From Rhodococcus pseudokoreensis (GTDB taxonomy: Bacteria; Actinomycetota; Actinomycetes; Mycobacteriales; Mycobacteriaceae): a stretch of 64,000 nt of DNA. Both the position numbers and the translations under genes were made by a program. A model generated the notes under the pieces. That model was not told the origin of the DNA and ran no database searches. It saw nothing but the letters and a program-made list of their open reading frames with translations. The stretch spans positions 1 to 64,000 of the forward strand of contig NZ_CP070615.1 of NCBI RefSeq assembly GCF_017068395.1, read 5' to 3'. Of the stretch, positions 33,528-42,295 are shown piece by piece (positions within the stretch are counted from its first letter, which is position 1; the number at the start of each line of letters is the position of its first letter).

Positions 33528-35803
33528 CCGCGGCCGCGGCGTCCTCCCGTGAACGGGAGGTGGTCGGCGCCCCCGAACCCCGGGAGTATTTCAGTGTCCG
33601 CGCCGCGGCCAAATACTCACTGCTGTGGCTTGTCACCGCATGGATTCCGCAATCCTGGCTGACCGCACTGATACACCTGACCCGTCCAGTAACCCACTGG
33701 CTGTGGGCACGCTGGTGGAGCCGGCTACTCATCCGCCTCATCGCCGGCTGGCACGCGGTCGGCGCCATCTTGATGGTCGTGGCCACCCCGGCTCTCGCCG
33801 ATCCCGCCGGCGGCGGCGGTGCGAGCCCGTTCTTCGCCTGGATGAACCTGAAAGATTCGCACGGCATCGACGCGTGGGGCTACTTCCTGTCCATCGACAA
33901 AGGCAACGCCTCGGTGGGCGGCGGCTGGCGCATGATCTGGGCGTACATCATCACCCTCGAGTACGAGGTCTTCCGCTTCCTGATGGCAACGGCCATCTGG
34001 TTCATCACCTGGGTGCTCTCGTTCGAATGGCTCGAGCTGATCCTCACACCCGTGCGCACCATCGCCGACTCGGTCACCTCCATCACCGACCAGTTCGCGC
34101 TGACCCCGCTGATGCTCACAGTCGCCGGACTCAGCGTCGCCATCTGGATTATCCGCGGCCGATTCTCCACCGGAATCTACGAGCTCCTCATGTCCTGCGT
34201 CATCGCGGCCGCGGCCGTGGGCGTTCTCTCGAACCCGGTCGATCGGGTCCTCGGGGACGACGGGCTGGTGCTGTCGGCGCGAGATGCGGGCCTGGAAGTT
34301 GCCTCAGGGCTGGCGAACGGTGGTGATACCAGCGGAAACCCGCAGACCGAGATCGAGACGATCGAATCGAAACTCATCGATACGTTCATCCGCCAACCGA
34401 CCCAACTGATCAACTTCGGAGTCGTTCTCGATGCCCCGGAAAACAACGGGAAATGCGTCAAAGAGTTCGACGCCGCGTACCTCGCGAAACCCAAGGAGCC
34501 TGGACTCGCGGACAAAGCGCAGGACGTCGTCTCCGAGATCGCCCCTGGGGCAGGCGTAGCCCTTGACCTGATCAATCCCGACGCGAAACCGGAAGACCGC
34601 GTCAAAGATGCCATCGCCAAATGTGAGGGGGAGGACGGGCCGATGAAGGCCTATGCCGACAACCCCGGTCCCGGACAAGCAATGGGCCTGTTTTTCCTGA
34701 TCTTCGCCGGCGCACTCCTCATGGCCTTCGCGATCTACCTCGCTGGCCGATTGATCATCGCCGCAGGTGTCTCGATCGGCAATGCCATCAAATCGATACC
34801 AGGAGTCGTCCTCGCCATCGCACCCTCGATGCGCGGGCAGTTCTGGCGGACCATTGCCAACGTCGCAATGGCGTTGCTGCAGATGATCTTCGCCATCGTC
34901 TTCCTCGTGGGATACGTCATGGTCGTCGAGGATCTCTTCGCTGCAGACGAATCGAACCTGATCCGCACGGTGTTCTTCGTCGACATCTTCCTGGTCACCG
35001 CACTTCTCCTCTTCCGCCGAGCGGTCAAGGGAATGAAGCGAATGTCGGACAACCTGGCAACAATTCTGGCTAAACGGCCCAACGCCGCACCGACCGCCAT
35101 CAGTCGCTCAACGCCCACCACAGCGCGCGACATCGCTGCGATGGCCGCCAACGGACGCCACATGTACCAGGGTGGAAAGGCCGTGGTGAAGGGGGCAGGA
35201 GCACTAGCGAAGAAGTCCGGCACTGCCGCGGCAACGACCGGAAAAGTCGCCGCCGGAGCCACGTCGACCGCCGCAACCGGCGGGGCAGCTGCAGTGCTGG
35301 TTGCCGGACGGGTCCTCTCCTCGACGGCGAAGCGAGCGAAGAACAAGGTCGACTCGATCGCCGATCCCGACAGCTACCCGAAGTCCACCTCAGGCACGGT
35401 CGGTGCCCAGACCGGTCGTGGAACCGCCGGTACGAACGCTGCTGCCGACGCTGTCCGGAGTCGACTGTCGAAAACGGCCGTGTCGGACAAGGCCGGCATC
35501 AAGCACCCCATCGGGGTCGCCCCGTCATTGCCGGTCCCCGACCCTGGCCAGGTCCGCGCCTCGGCCACGACGACCAGTAGCCCTGACGGTCGCCGATTCC
35601 GCGAATTCACCACCACATCTGGGGCGCCGGTGATGTTGCCGACTACACCGAGCCGCATCCCGCGACCAGCCAGACCCGCCTCTGCTGAAACAGGGATCCC
35701 CAACGGTTCAGGGTCGAAGACTGCTCAGCTGCTCGCTGCCGCAGCGCAGTCCGGATCCGCGCCGGTAGTCAAGCCAAGCGCACTGGCCCACCGAGCTCGC
35801 TGA
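33524..35803 (+). CDS. VirB6/TcpH-like polytopic membrane protein
   Basis: 759 residues, start overlapping the VirB4 stop. The first 50 residues are polar; hydrophobic segments at about 70-90 (LIAGWHAVGAILMVVATPAL), 142-170, 190-206, 222-240, then about 387-415, 425-440, 445-475 and 490-500 predict a multi-span protein with a large extracellular loop (about 250-385) containing paired cysteines. The C-terminal 250 residues are low-complexity Ala/Thr/Ser/Gly, cytoplasmic or disordered. This resembles VirB6 and TcpH, the central channel protein that contacts the cell-wall hydrolase. The next gene encodes exactly such a hydrolase and overlaps the stop by one base. Confidence 0.75.
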   Translation: MTAAAASSREREVVGAPEPREYFSVRAAAKYSLLWLVTAWIPQSWLTALIHLTRPVTHWLWARWWSRLLIRLIAGWHAVGAILMVVATPALADPAGGGGASPFFAWMNLKDSHGIDAWGYFLSIDKGNASVGGGWRMIWAYIITLEYEVFRFLMATAIWFITWVLSFEWLELILTPVRTIADSVTSITDQFALTPLMLTVAGLSVAIWIIRGRFSTGIYELLMSCVIAAAAVGVLSNPVDRVLGDDGLVLSARDAGLEVASGLANGGDTSGNPQTEIETIESKLIDTFIRQPTQLINFGVVLDAPENNGKCVKEFDAAYLAKPKEPGLADKAQDVVSEIAPGAGVALDLINPDAKPEDRVKDAIAKCEGEDGPMKAYADNPGPGQAMGLFFLIFAGALLMAFAIYLAGRLIIAAGVSIGNAIKSIPGVVLAIAPSMRGQFWRTIANVAMALLQMIFAIVFLVGYVMVVEDLFAADESNLIRTVFFVDIFLVTALLLFRRAVKGMKRMSDNLATILAKRPNAAPTAISRSTPTTARDIAAMAANGRHMYQGGKAVVKGAGALAKKSGTAAATTGKVAAGATSTAATGGAAAVLVAGRVLSSTAKRAKNKVDSIADPDSYPKSTSGTVGAQTGRGTAGTNAAADAVRSRLSKTAVSDKAGIKHPIGVAPSLPVPDPGQVRASATTTSSPDGRRFREFTTTSGAPVMLPTTPSRIPRPARPASAETGIPNGSGSKTAQLLAAAAQSGSAPVVKPSALAHRAR

Positions 35804-37455
35804 TGACGCTCCTCGACACACCACCGTCGACCCCGGACACACAGGAAGGCAACTCGAAAATGTGGTGGTGGCTGCCCGCCGGAATATCCGCCTTCGCCAT
35901 GGTCATCATGATGGCTCCGATACTGGTCATCCTCGCGACGACCGGCAGTGACACGAACTGCGGTCGACCTGTGCCAGACGCCGGGGGCGGCAGCCTCATG
36001 GGAATCAAACCCGGATCCCTCGCGGTCCCGATGGCCGAAGGCACCTACACAATCAGCTCACCCTTCGGTATGCGCGAGACAGGCATGCACGACGGCCAGG
36101 ACTACGCAGCACCACTGGACACCCCGTTCTACGCCGCCGGTGACGGCGAAGTCATCGCCGCCGAGCCCGCCGCCGGCTACGGACACTGGATCCGGATCCG
36201 GCACACCATCGAGGGCCAGATCGTCGAATCCCTATACGGGCACATGCAGGCGTCCGGGGTCCTCGTCCACACCGGAGACAAGGTCACAGCGGGCCAACTG
36301 ATCGGCAAGGTGGGCAGCGAAGGACAGTCGAGCGGACCGCATCTTCACTTCGGCATCTACCCCGGAGGCTGGTCACTGGGCGGCGGAGTAGATCCCATTG
36401 CGTGGCTCACACAACACGGAACCATCTCGCCCAATGGAGGACCAGCAGAGCTGGTCGCACATCCCGATTCCACCGGTGGAGACCTACCACCGCTGCCCGC
36501 CGACGAAGGCAGCGAAGCGCACATGCAGGTCGACTCCATCCGCGTCATGCGCACAATCGCGGCGGCCTTCCCCGAGATCACCACCATCGGCGGATGGCGC
36601 CCCACGGACGACGTCGCCCAGGATCACCCCGACGGCCGCGCGGTCGACATCATGATTCCCGACTCCGCGAGCGCCCAAGGGAAGGCGCTCGGCGACAAGA
36701 TCGCCCTGTACCTCCAACAGAACAAGGTGGCACTCGACGTCGAGTACTTGATCTGGCAACAGCGTTACTGGGATGGCACCGGTGACTGGTCACTGATGGA
36801 GGACCGTCACGGCTACACGGCAAACCACTTCGACCACGTACACGTGACACTCGAGGGCGGTGGGATGCCGACCGCCGACTCCCGCTACGGCAGCGCTCCG
36901 GGCGGTACGACCACCATGGAGCCGTGCCCGCCAGAGGGCGGTGATCATACCAAGTTCGCCCCTGGCAGCATCCCGCCGCAATACACCAACGCAGTCTCGG
37001 CCGCTGGGTCTCTGTGCCCAGAGGTGAGCCCGGTTCTGGTTGCCGGCATCGTTCAACAAGAGTCCGGGTTCAACGAAAAGGCCGTCAGCAAGGGCGATGG
37101 CGTAAACCAGGGCGGCGCCGAAGGAATGAGTCAGTTCATGCCGGAGACCTGGAAGGCATTCGGTACGGATTCCGGTCTAGATCGAAACGGAAAAGCGGAA
37201 CCACCGAACGCTGCCGACCCGTTCAATCCGTACGACGCGATCGCCTCGGAAGGGCGCTATCTCTGCCACATCGCCGACTACCTTCGACCGCATCACGACA
37301 GTGGAGCCGTCAAGGGCGACTTCACCGATCTGATCATCGCCGCCTACAACGGCGGGGAGGGTGCCGTCGTCACCTACGGCGGGATTCCGCCATTCGGCCA
37401 GACCCAGGCATACGTGCCGGCCGTGCGTGAGCACATGAAGAAGTTGGCGGCCTGA
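35803..37455 (+). CDS. Conjugation-associated cell-wall hydrolase, three domains
   Basis: 550 residues with one membrane anchor (about 22-46). Domain 1 (about 78-200) is an M23 metallopeptidase with HDGQD (H96, D100), YGH and HLHFG zinc and catalytic motifs. Domain 2 (about 235-360) has GGWRPTDD, HPDGRAVDIM and FDHVHVTL, resembling a VanY-like carboxypeptidase fold. Domain 3 (about 405-550) is an SLT-type lytic transglycosylase with QQESGF and AAYNGGEGAV. Together they could cut both peptide and glycan strands so that the channel passes the wall, like TcpG/VirB1 proteins. It ends the first conjugation operon. Three wall-acting domains in one chain is richer than the usual one or two. Confidence 0.85.
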   Translation: MTLLDTPPSTPDTQEGNSKMWWWLPAGISAFAMVIMMAPILVILATTGSDTNCGRPVPDAGGGSLMGIKPGSLAVPMAEGTYTISSPFGMRETGMHDGQDYAAPLDTPFYAAGDGEVIAAEPAAGYGHWIRIRHTIEGQIVESLYGHMQASGVLVHTGDKVTAGQLIGKVGSEGQSSGPHLHFGIYPGGWSLGGGVDPIAWLTQHGTISPNGGPAELVAHPDSTGGDLPPLPADEGSEAHMQVDSIRVMRTIAAAFPEITTIGGWRPTDDVAQDHPDGRAVDIMIPDSASAQGKALGDKIALYLQQNKVALDVEYLIWQQRYWDGTGDWSLMEDRHGYTANHFDHVHVTLEGGGMPTADSRYGSAPGGTTTMEPCPPEGGDHTKFAPGSIPPQYTNAVSAAGSLCPEVSPVLVAGIVQQESGFNEKAVSKGDGVNQGGAEGMSQFMPETWKAFGTDSGLDRNGKAEPPNAADPFNPYDAIASEGRYLCHIADYLRPHHDSGAVKGDFTDLIIAAYNGGEGAVVTYGGIPPFGQTQAYVPAVREHMKKLAA

Positions 37456-38171
37456 CACTCGCTCGGACGTTATTGCCCGGCGCCCGGCACAGGGCCGGCC
37501 ACCCACCCACCGCTCGGTAGTAGTGGAAGTGCGCACTCGGGCAGGGTGAGGCGAATTCATGCCCGTCCCGGGTGAAGTCCGACCCCTTGGCAATAAGGGG
37601 TAAGTGGTCCCGACTCGGGATCAGCGCAGACGTTCAGAGACACGAAAAACCCCCTAGCGGGTGTGTTTTCGCGAGGAGGACTTGGCAGGTCCTCCGCTTA
37701 TGGCCTTGGCCGGGCCGTCACTTTTCTCTGAGGTGAGTGTCGAAAGTTGGCGCTTTCTGAAACTCATGAAACTCGTACTGCATCCCAGGCCCAGGGTAAC
37801 TGACTGGTGCCGGGCCAGCAGTGTTACTCGGACTGGAGGAGCAACCATTTCTTCCGCCCCTGCCGCGAGCGAGCGGCAACGCCGAGCTGTTCGTTCAGAG
37901 GAGCACTGTCGGCTGAACCCGTACCGGATGCCGACGGTGGCGGGACGGCGTTGGGACGGGTTCGCGATCGGTGTGCGAGACCAGCGAGATCAGTGGCATG
38001 GCGCCAAGGACAGGTACGCAAGCGAGGCTCAAGGAACGATCAACACGCGTGAGATGGGTTGTTGCCTGAGCGGGAATATACCCTTACGCGGGGGCTTCGC
38101 TCCGATCCATGCTCTCTTCGTTGCGCTGATCGGAGCGTAACCCACGTGTCAAGGGGGTGGTGGGTGTAAAC
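37456..38171. other. Gene-poor gap after the conjugation operon
   Basis: Two TTATTGCC-type boxes (37470 forward; 37585-37596 inverted within CCCCTTGGCAATAAGGGG, itself a dyad) lie near its left end. A weak hairpin (AAAAACCCCCTAGCGGGTGT near 37645-37665) followed by TTTT may terminate the operon. From 37661 an open frame reaches 38140, but its composition is not protein-like and I do not call it. A GGAGGAGC site at 37835 precedes only an ATT codon. Confidence 0.4.
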
Positions 38172-38385
38172 CGGGGTGTCCTGACTCAGTGAAGTTGGCG
38201 ACGACTCAGTGAATCTGGCGAGTGCTGCGGTCTATCTGGCGGACGGCTCAGCTGTCAACGGACATTCGTTCCCGCCCACTGGCGGACACGAAACCTGCCC
38301 ATAGGCGGACACGTTTCTGCCCACTGGCGGACATCCGTTTCTGCCCACTGGCGGACACGAAACTGCCCACGGTGTTGTGTTGTGG

Positions 38386-39165
38386 TCAGGTGAGTGGGTC
38401 GACGCCGGTGCCGGCGAGGGCTTGGCTCATCCGGATCGATTTACCGCTGGTCTGACACAGGTGGGCGTGGTGCATGAGCCGATCGACGGTGGCGGTGGCC
38501 AGGGTCTTGGGCATCAGCTCGTCGAATCCAGCCGGATGAAGATTCGACGACAGCGCCAGGGCGCGTTTCTCATATGCGGCGTCGACCAGCCGGTAGAGGC
38601 CCTCGGCGGCGTCGGCGGCCACCGGCAACAGGCCGATGTCATCAATGACCACGAGATCGGCGCGCAGCAGCTTGGTCAGAGCCCCCGAGACCGAGTCGTC
38701 GGCGCGGTGCCGGCGGATCAGGGCGCCGAGGTCTTCGAGGGTGAACCACAACACCTTCCGTCCCTGTTCGACGGCGTGCTGGCCGAGGGCCTCGAGGAAG
38801 AATGTCTTGCCCGTGCCGGACGGGCCGCAGACCACCAGGTTCTCGCGCCGCTCGATCCATTCCAGGGTGCGCAGCGCCTGCTGCGTCGGCGCCGGGATGG
38901 ACGACAGTTCCGGTTTCCAGGCGTCGAAGGTCTTGCCGGTGGGAAACGCGGCGGCGGCGCGGCGGGTGGCCAGTGCCGAGCGTTCCCGCCCGGCGGCCTC
39001 CTCGGTGAGCAGCGCCTTGAGGACCTCGGCGGGTTCCCACCGTTGGGCGCGGGCGGTGGCCAGCACGTCGGGGGCGGCGCGGCGGATGTGCGGCAGCCGC
39101 AGCCGGTGCAGCAGGGTTTCCAGGTCGGTCGGCAGCGGCGGCGCCGCCGGTGGTGCGGTGGTCAC
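38386..39165 (-). CDS. istB: IstB ATPase of the second IS21-family element
   Basis: 259 residues. AAA+ ATPase with Walker A CGPSGTGKTFF, Walker B LVVIDDIGLL, and sensor ALSSNLHPAGFDEL. It pairs with the istA gene 90 bases upstream and promotes transposition. The sequence is clearly different from the istB at 22483 (different spacing and N-terminus), so the two IS elements are separate lineages. The frame is intact. Confidence 0.9.
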   Translation of the reverse strand: MTTAPPAAPPLPTDLETLLHRLRLPHIRRAAPDVLATARAQRWEPAEVLKALLTEEAAGRERSALATRRAAAAFPTGKTFDAWKPELSSIPAPTQQALRTLEWIERRENLVVCGPSGTGKTFFLEALGQHAVEQGRKVLWFTLEDLGALIRRHRADDSVSGALTKLLRADLVVIDDIGLLPVAADAAEGLYRLVDAAYEKRALALSSNLHPAGFDELMPKTLATATVDRLMHHAHLCQTSGKSIRMSQALAGTGVDPLT

Positions 39166-39254
39166 GAGGGTCTCCTTCGGGTGCCGGTTGAATCGGACTG
39201 TGAACTCGATTAGTTGGTGGTGCAGAGCTTTTCGTGTTCATGCGGGTGGTGTCT

Positions 39255-40790
39255 CTAGAGTTCGGTGGCCTCGTCGGCGGGAACCCCGTCACCCAGGGCG
39301 GCCCAGCCGCTGGTGCCCTGGGCCAGGGACCGGGATTCGTCGGCCCGGTGGGTGCGATCCGAGGCGACGCCGGCGGGGTGGGCATCGAGGATCGCCATGA
39401 GGTCGCCCTCGGCGAAGCGCCCGTACGCGGCGGCGTGCCCGAGCGCCCAGTCGACCCGTTCGGCGCCGAGCAGCTTCGCCAGGGTGACCGCGTGGTCCAT
39501 CTTCACGCGGATCTTCCCGGTGCCGGCCTCGGCGGCCTCACACAACCACAGCCGGGCACCGGCACCGATGTCGCAGAACGCGTGTTCGGCGTCGGTCCGC
39601 GGGATCGGCTGCCGGCCCAGCACCCCGGCCGGGGGCGGCGGGAAGTGCTCGTCGCAGATCTGCGGGGAGCCGGGGCGGGCCCGCCGGTGCCGGGCGACCT
39701 CGACCGGACCGGTGTCGCCGTGGTGGACGAAGACGACCCGTTCGGAGGCTCCGGCGCCGTGTGCGCGGACGAACACCGTCTGCCCGCGCAGGGTGTGCGG
39801 CACCGAGTACTGGCCGTTCTCGAACGCGACCATCGGTGTGTTGTCGGGCACGATGCGCGTCACTCCCCAGGTGACGGTGTGTGCGGCGGCGGGGACCGGA
39901 TGCAGGTGGAGGCGTTCTTCGGCGAGCATCTCGGCCGGGACGCGGCGGGTGGTGCGGTGGATGCGGGTGTTGACCTGCTCGCAGAAGGCGGTGCAGGCGG
40001 CCTCGAGGTCATCGAAACTGTCGTACTCGGCGGCGAGGTTGTGGTCGGTGGGCACCAGGTCGGCCTTGGCGAGCTTGACGGTGTTCTCCACCCCGCCCTT
40101 GGTGGCCGGGTCCGCGGGCAGGCAGGTCTTGACGACCAGGCCGTAGAACCGGGCGAAGGAGACCACGCCGGGGTTGCGGACGGCGACTGAGGCGACGTGT
40201 TCGGTGGTGACCATCTTCTCGTTGTCGGTGAGCAGATACGTCGGGACACCGCCGATCCGGCGGAAGGTCCGGTCCAGGCCCGCATAGACGGACGGGGCGG
40301 TGCGGTCGCGCAACGGGATCACCACCCGGTGCCGGCACCAGGCCAGCCACGCGCACAGCAGCACCGTCTTGGTGCCGTCGACGACCGGGCCGTCGCCGAA
40401 GTCGTACTGCAACCAGAGGCCGGGTTCGGTGATCCACGGCCTGTGCACCCTGGTGTGGCCGAGCCGGTAGGCGCGTTTGATCCGGGCGACGGCGCGGCGG
40501 GTGGTGCGTTCGGTGCCGGTGAATCCGAGGGCGAGCAGTTTGTCGTGGGCGATGTCGGCGCGGACCCGGCCCTTCGAATGTTCGACCCATTCTTCGATTT
40601 TCGGTAGGTACTCGTCGATCAGCATCGGTCTCTTCTCCCGCGGTGGGGTCGGCGCATCGGCGGTGTCGCGTTCGGCGACGAGGCGGGCGACGGTGTGATG
40701 TGAGCATCCCGCCAGTGCGGCGGCGGCACGGTAGGACTTCGTCAGGTCGTAGGCAGCAAGAATTTCCATGACTTCCTTGGCAGACTTCAC
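39255..40790 (-). CDS. istA: IstA transposase of the second IS21-family element
   Basis: 511 residues. The N-terminal HTH (SYRAAAALAGCSHHTVARLV) binds the terminal repeats; the DDE integrase core has LQYDFGDGP (first Asp), YLLTDNEK (second Asp) and KGGVENTVKLAK (Glu). The C-terminal part (FENGQYSVPHTLRGQTVFV) is the beta-rich domain. All three catalytic residues and full length are present, so this element may be active. Confidence 0.9.
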   Translation of the reverse strand: MKSAKEVMEILAAYDLTKSYRAAAALAGCSHHTVARLVAERDTADAPTPPREKRPMLIDEYLPKIEEWVEHSKGRVRADIAHDKLLALGFTGTERTTRRAVARIKRAYRLGHTRVHRPWITEPGLWLQYDFGDGPVVDGTKTVLLCAWLAWCRHRVVIPLRDRTAPSVYAGLDRTFRRIGGVPTYLLTDNEKMVTTEHVASVAVRNPGVVSFARFYGLVVKTCLPADPATKGGVENTVKLAKADLVPTDHNLAAEYDSFDDLEAACTAFCEQVNTRIHRTTRRVPAEMLAEERLHLHPVPAAAHTVTWGVTRIVPDNTPMVAFENGQYSVPHTLRGQTVFVRAHGAGASERVVFVHHGDTGPVEVARHRRARPGSPQICDEHFPPPPAGVLGRQPIPRTDAEHAFCDIGAGARLWLCEAAEAGTGKIRVKMDHAVTLAKLLGAERVDWALGHAAAYGRFAEGDLMAILDAHPAGVASDRTHRADESRSLAQGTSGWAALGDGVPADEATEL

Positions 40791-41213
40791 GGTGGCCTCT
40801 CCTCGGTGGCTCGCATTCTCGGCGTGGTAGCACCGTCGAGCGAACCCGAGGAGAGGCCCCGATCCGGGGAGGCGATCGGGAAGAAAATCGAACGTGCCGT
40901 ATCAGGCGGACAGACCCGGGTGGGCAGTTTCGTGTCCGCCAGTGGGCAGAAACCCGTGTCCGCCAGTGGGCAGTTTCATGTCCGCCTGTGGGCGTTTTCG
41001 TGTCCGCCTATGGGCAGTTTTTCATGTCCGCCGACACTCAGCGAACCTGGCGAATCCGAGGTGGTCACCCGCGATCGGGAATGAATCGAGGCACCGAGTT
41101 CCATGCTCGCCACGTTCTTTAACTCCGAAGTCGCCGCGGCGACTCAATAGACCTGGCGAACAGCAGGTACGGCCGCTGCGATCTCGCCAGATCCACTGAG
41201 CCAGGACACGGGG

Positions 41214-41910
41214 TGTCCAGGCTCGGTATGTCTGATGCCGACTCAGCAGATGTCCTGTGTCAGCGAATCGTCCTCTTTGTCACTGAATCTTGCTCATGCG
41301 GCTCGTTCTGCCACTCTGGTTTGCTCGACCCGACCTCGATCAGAGCCATCCCTCCGCTGTTCAGCCGCATCGGCCGCCATCCCATTCCACTGGAGACACC
41401 GACTGCTCACACTGCAGACCACCAACCACCACTGCGGTGGCGGCCGAACCGACCACAACATCTACACGCACGCAGCCATCTACCCCAACGCCGTCGTCCG
41501 CGCTGCGCAGATCCTCAACCGCAGCACTCACCCGAAATCAAGCAAGATCCAGTGGCGAAATCCTCCGGATCTCCGGTCCACCAGCAGCCTTGCCCAGTGC
41601 CAGTTCGCCACTCAAGATTCCTCACCCCAGGTCCAGGCGCCGGCCTCAAGGACGATTCGCTGGCACAGGACAGCAGATCTGATGCGCCCGACGGTCGATC
41701 TGATGCCTGGCTCAGCGAATCTGATTCGAGGTCACCCAGGTCACGGCCCGACGCCCTCGTGCGTCGGACCTGCCGACCGAGTGGCATTGGACGGGCGGCA
41801 CGCCAGCAGATTCCACGCGCATCAGATTCAATGAGTCGAAGTCCAACATTGCGACTCAGACAATCTGATGCACCGCAGGTCGCCGGCATCAGATTCATTG
41901 AGCCAGGACA
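41214..41910. mobile_element. Short non-coding IS21-like remnant (MITE-like)
   Basis: 697 bp between TGTCCAGGCTCGGTATGTCT at 41214 and inverted TGTCCTGGCTCAATGAATCT at 41910, each continuing GATGCCG. ATCTGATGC boxes repeat inside the right part (about 41680-41830 and 41850-41900), as in IS21 ends. CGGGG lies on both sides (41209-41213, 41911-41915) and is shared with the neighbouring element. No transposase is readable, so it is an internally deleted derivative that a related IstA/IstB could move in trans. Several long open frames here have repeat-driven composition and are not called genes. Confidence 0.65.
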
Positions 41911-42047
41911 CGGGGATTGCCGTACCGGCATGGCGGTGTCGCAAGGTCGGGTCAATGGGATGAGGATGGGACGCCTCCCAGAGGACTCCAACATGAGGCG
42001 ATGAGCGCTGTGGAGCGAGCACGGACCAGAAAACTTGGCCAGCGCGT

Positions 42048-42089
42048 GTCACACAAGCTCCCTTACCGGGATCTTCCTCCGAGTAGGAG
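42048..42089 (+). promoter_or_regulatory. Conserved element copy B, before the coupling-protein gene
   Basis: GTCAC (42048-42052), 16 bases, GGATCTTCCTCC (42069-42080), then GAGTAGGAG. It lies 66 bases before the small coupled frame at 42146 and about 210 before the FtsK-like gene. Between the IS remnant (ending 41910) and this element no gene is apparent. Confidence 0.65.
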
Positions 42090-42145
42090 AGATCAATCAG
42101 CGGCGAGGTGGTGTGCTCGCTCGCGCGGGAGGGAGCAGCGTGGAA

Positions 42146-42295
42146 ATGCGAACTGCGAACGCAAGGTGGCCGCGGCACGGATCGGAAGTTGGATACGCGG
42201 AGTCAGGAAGTACGAATCGGCGAGAGGAAGGCAATCGCGGTGCCGGCACGCCCGTGCTCTCCTCGGCGACTGGTGAAGGCGAGGCCTGGCGATGA
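42146..42295 (+). CDS. Small coupled frame before the coupling protein (49 aa)
   Basis: ATG 42146 follows a GGGAGGGAGC stretch by about 11 bases. The frame (MRTANARWPRHGSEVGYAES) ends in TGA overlapping the ATG of the FtsK-like gene at 42292. That coupling, and the same layout (element, small gene, large gene) at 28327-28684, are the only support; the composition is unremarkable and no family is known. Confidence 0.35.
   Translation: MRTANARWPRHGSEVGYAESGSTNRREEGNRGAGTPVLSSATGEGEAWR

Larger units (their letters stand above)
38177..41208 (-). mobile_element. IS21-family element, second copy type
   Basis: 3032 bp. Left end TGTCCTGACTCAGTGAAGTT at 38177 and inverted right end TGTCCTGGCTCAGTGGATCT at 41208. 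CGGGG flanks both sides (38172-38176, 41209-41213). Inside each end are four or five copies of a box like TGCCCACTGGCGGACACGAA, typical of IS21 terminal repeats. It carries intact istA and istB on the minus strand. It differs in ends and proteins from the element at 17291. It separates the conjugation operon from the coupling-protein gene. Confidence 0.9.

Noticed and set aside
37661..38140. 159-codon frame after the conjugation operon
   Set aside because: Weak start, mixed composition and no recognised domain; kept only as part of the gap description.
38172..41915. Composite transposon bounded by two IS copies
   Set aside because: The two elements abut, carry nothing between them but CGGGG, and have different subterminal sequences.
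41213..42004. Long rightward frames across the IS remnant
   Set aside because: Several frames are open at once because of GC-rich repeats; none shows a domain or ribosome-binding site.
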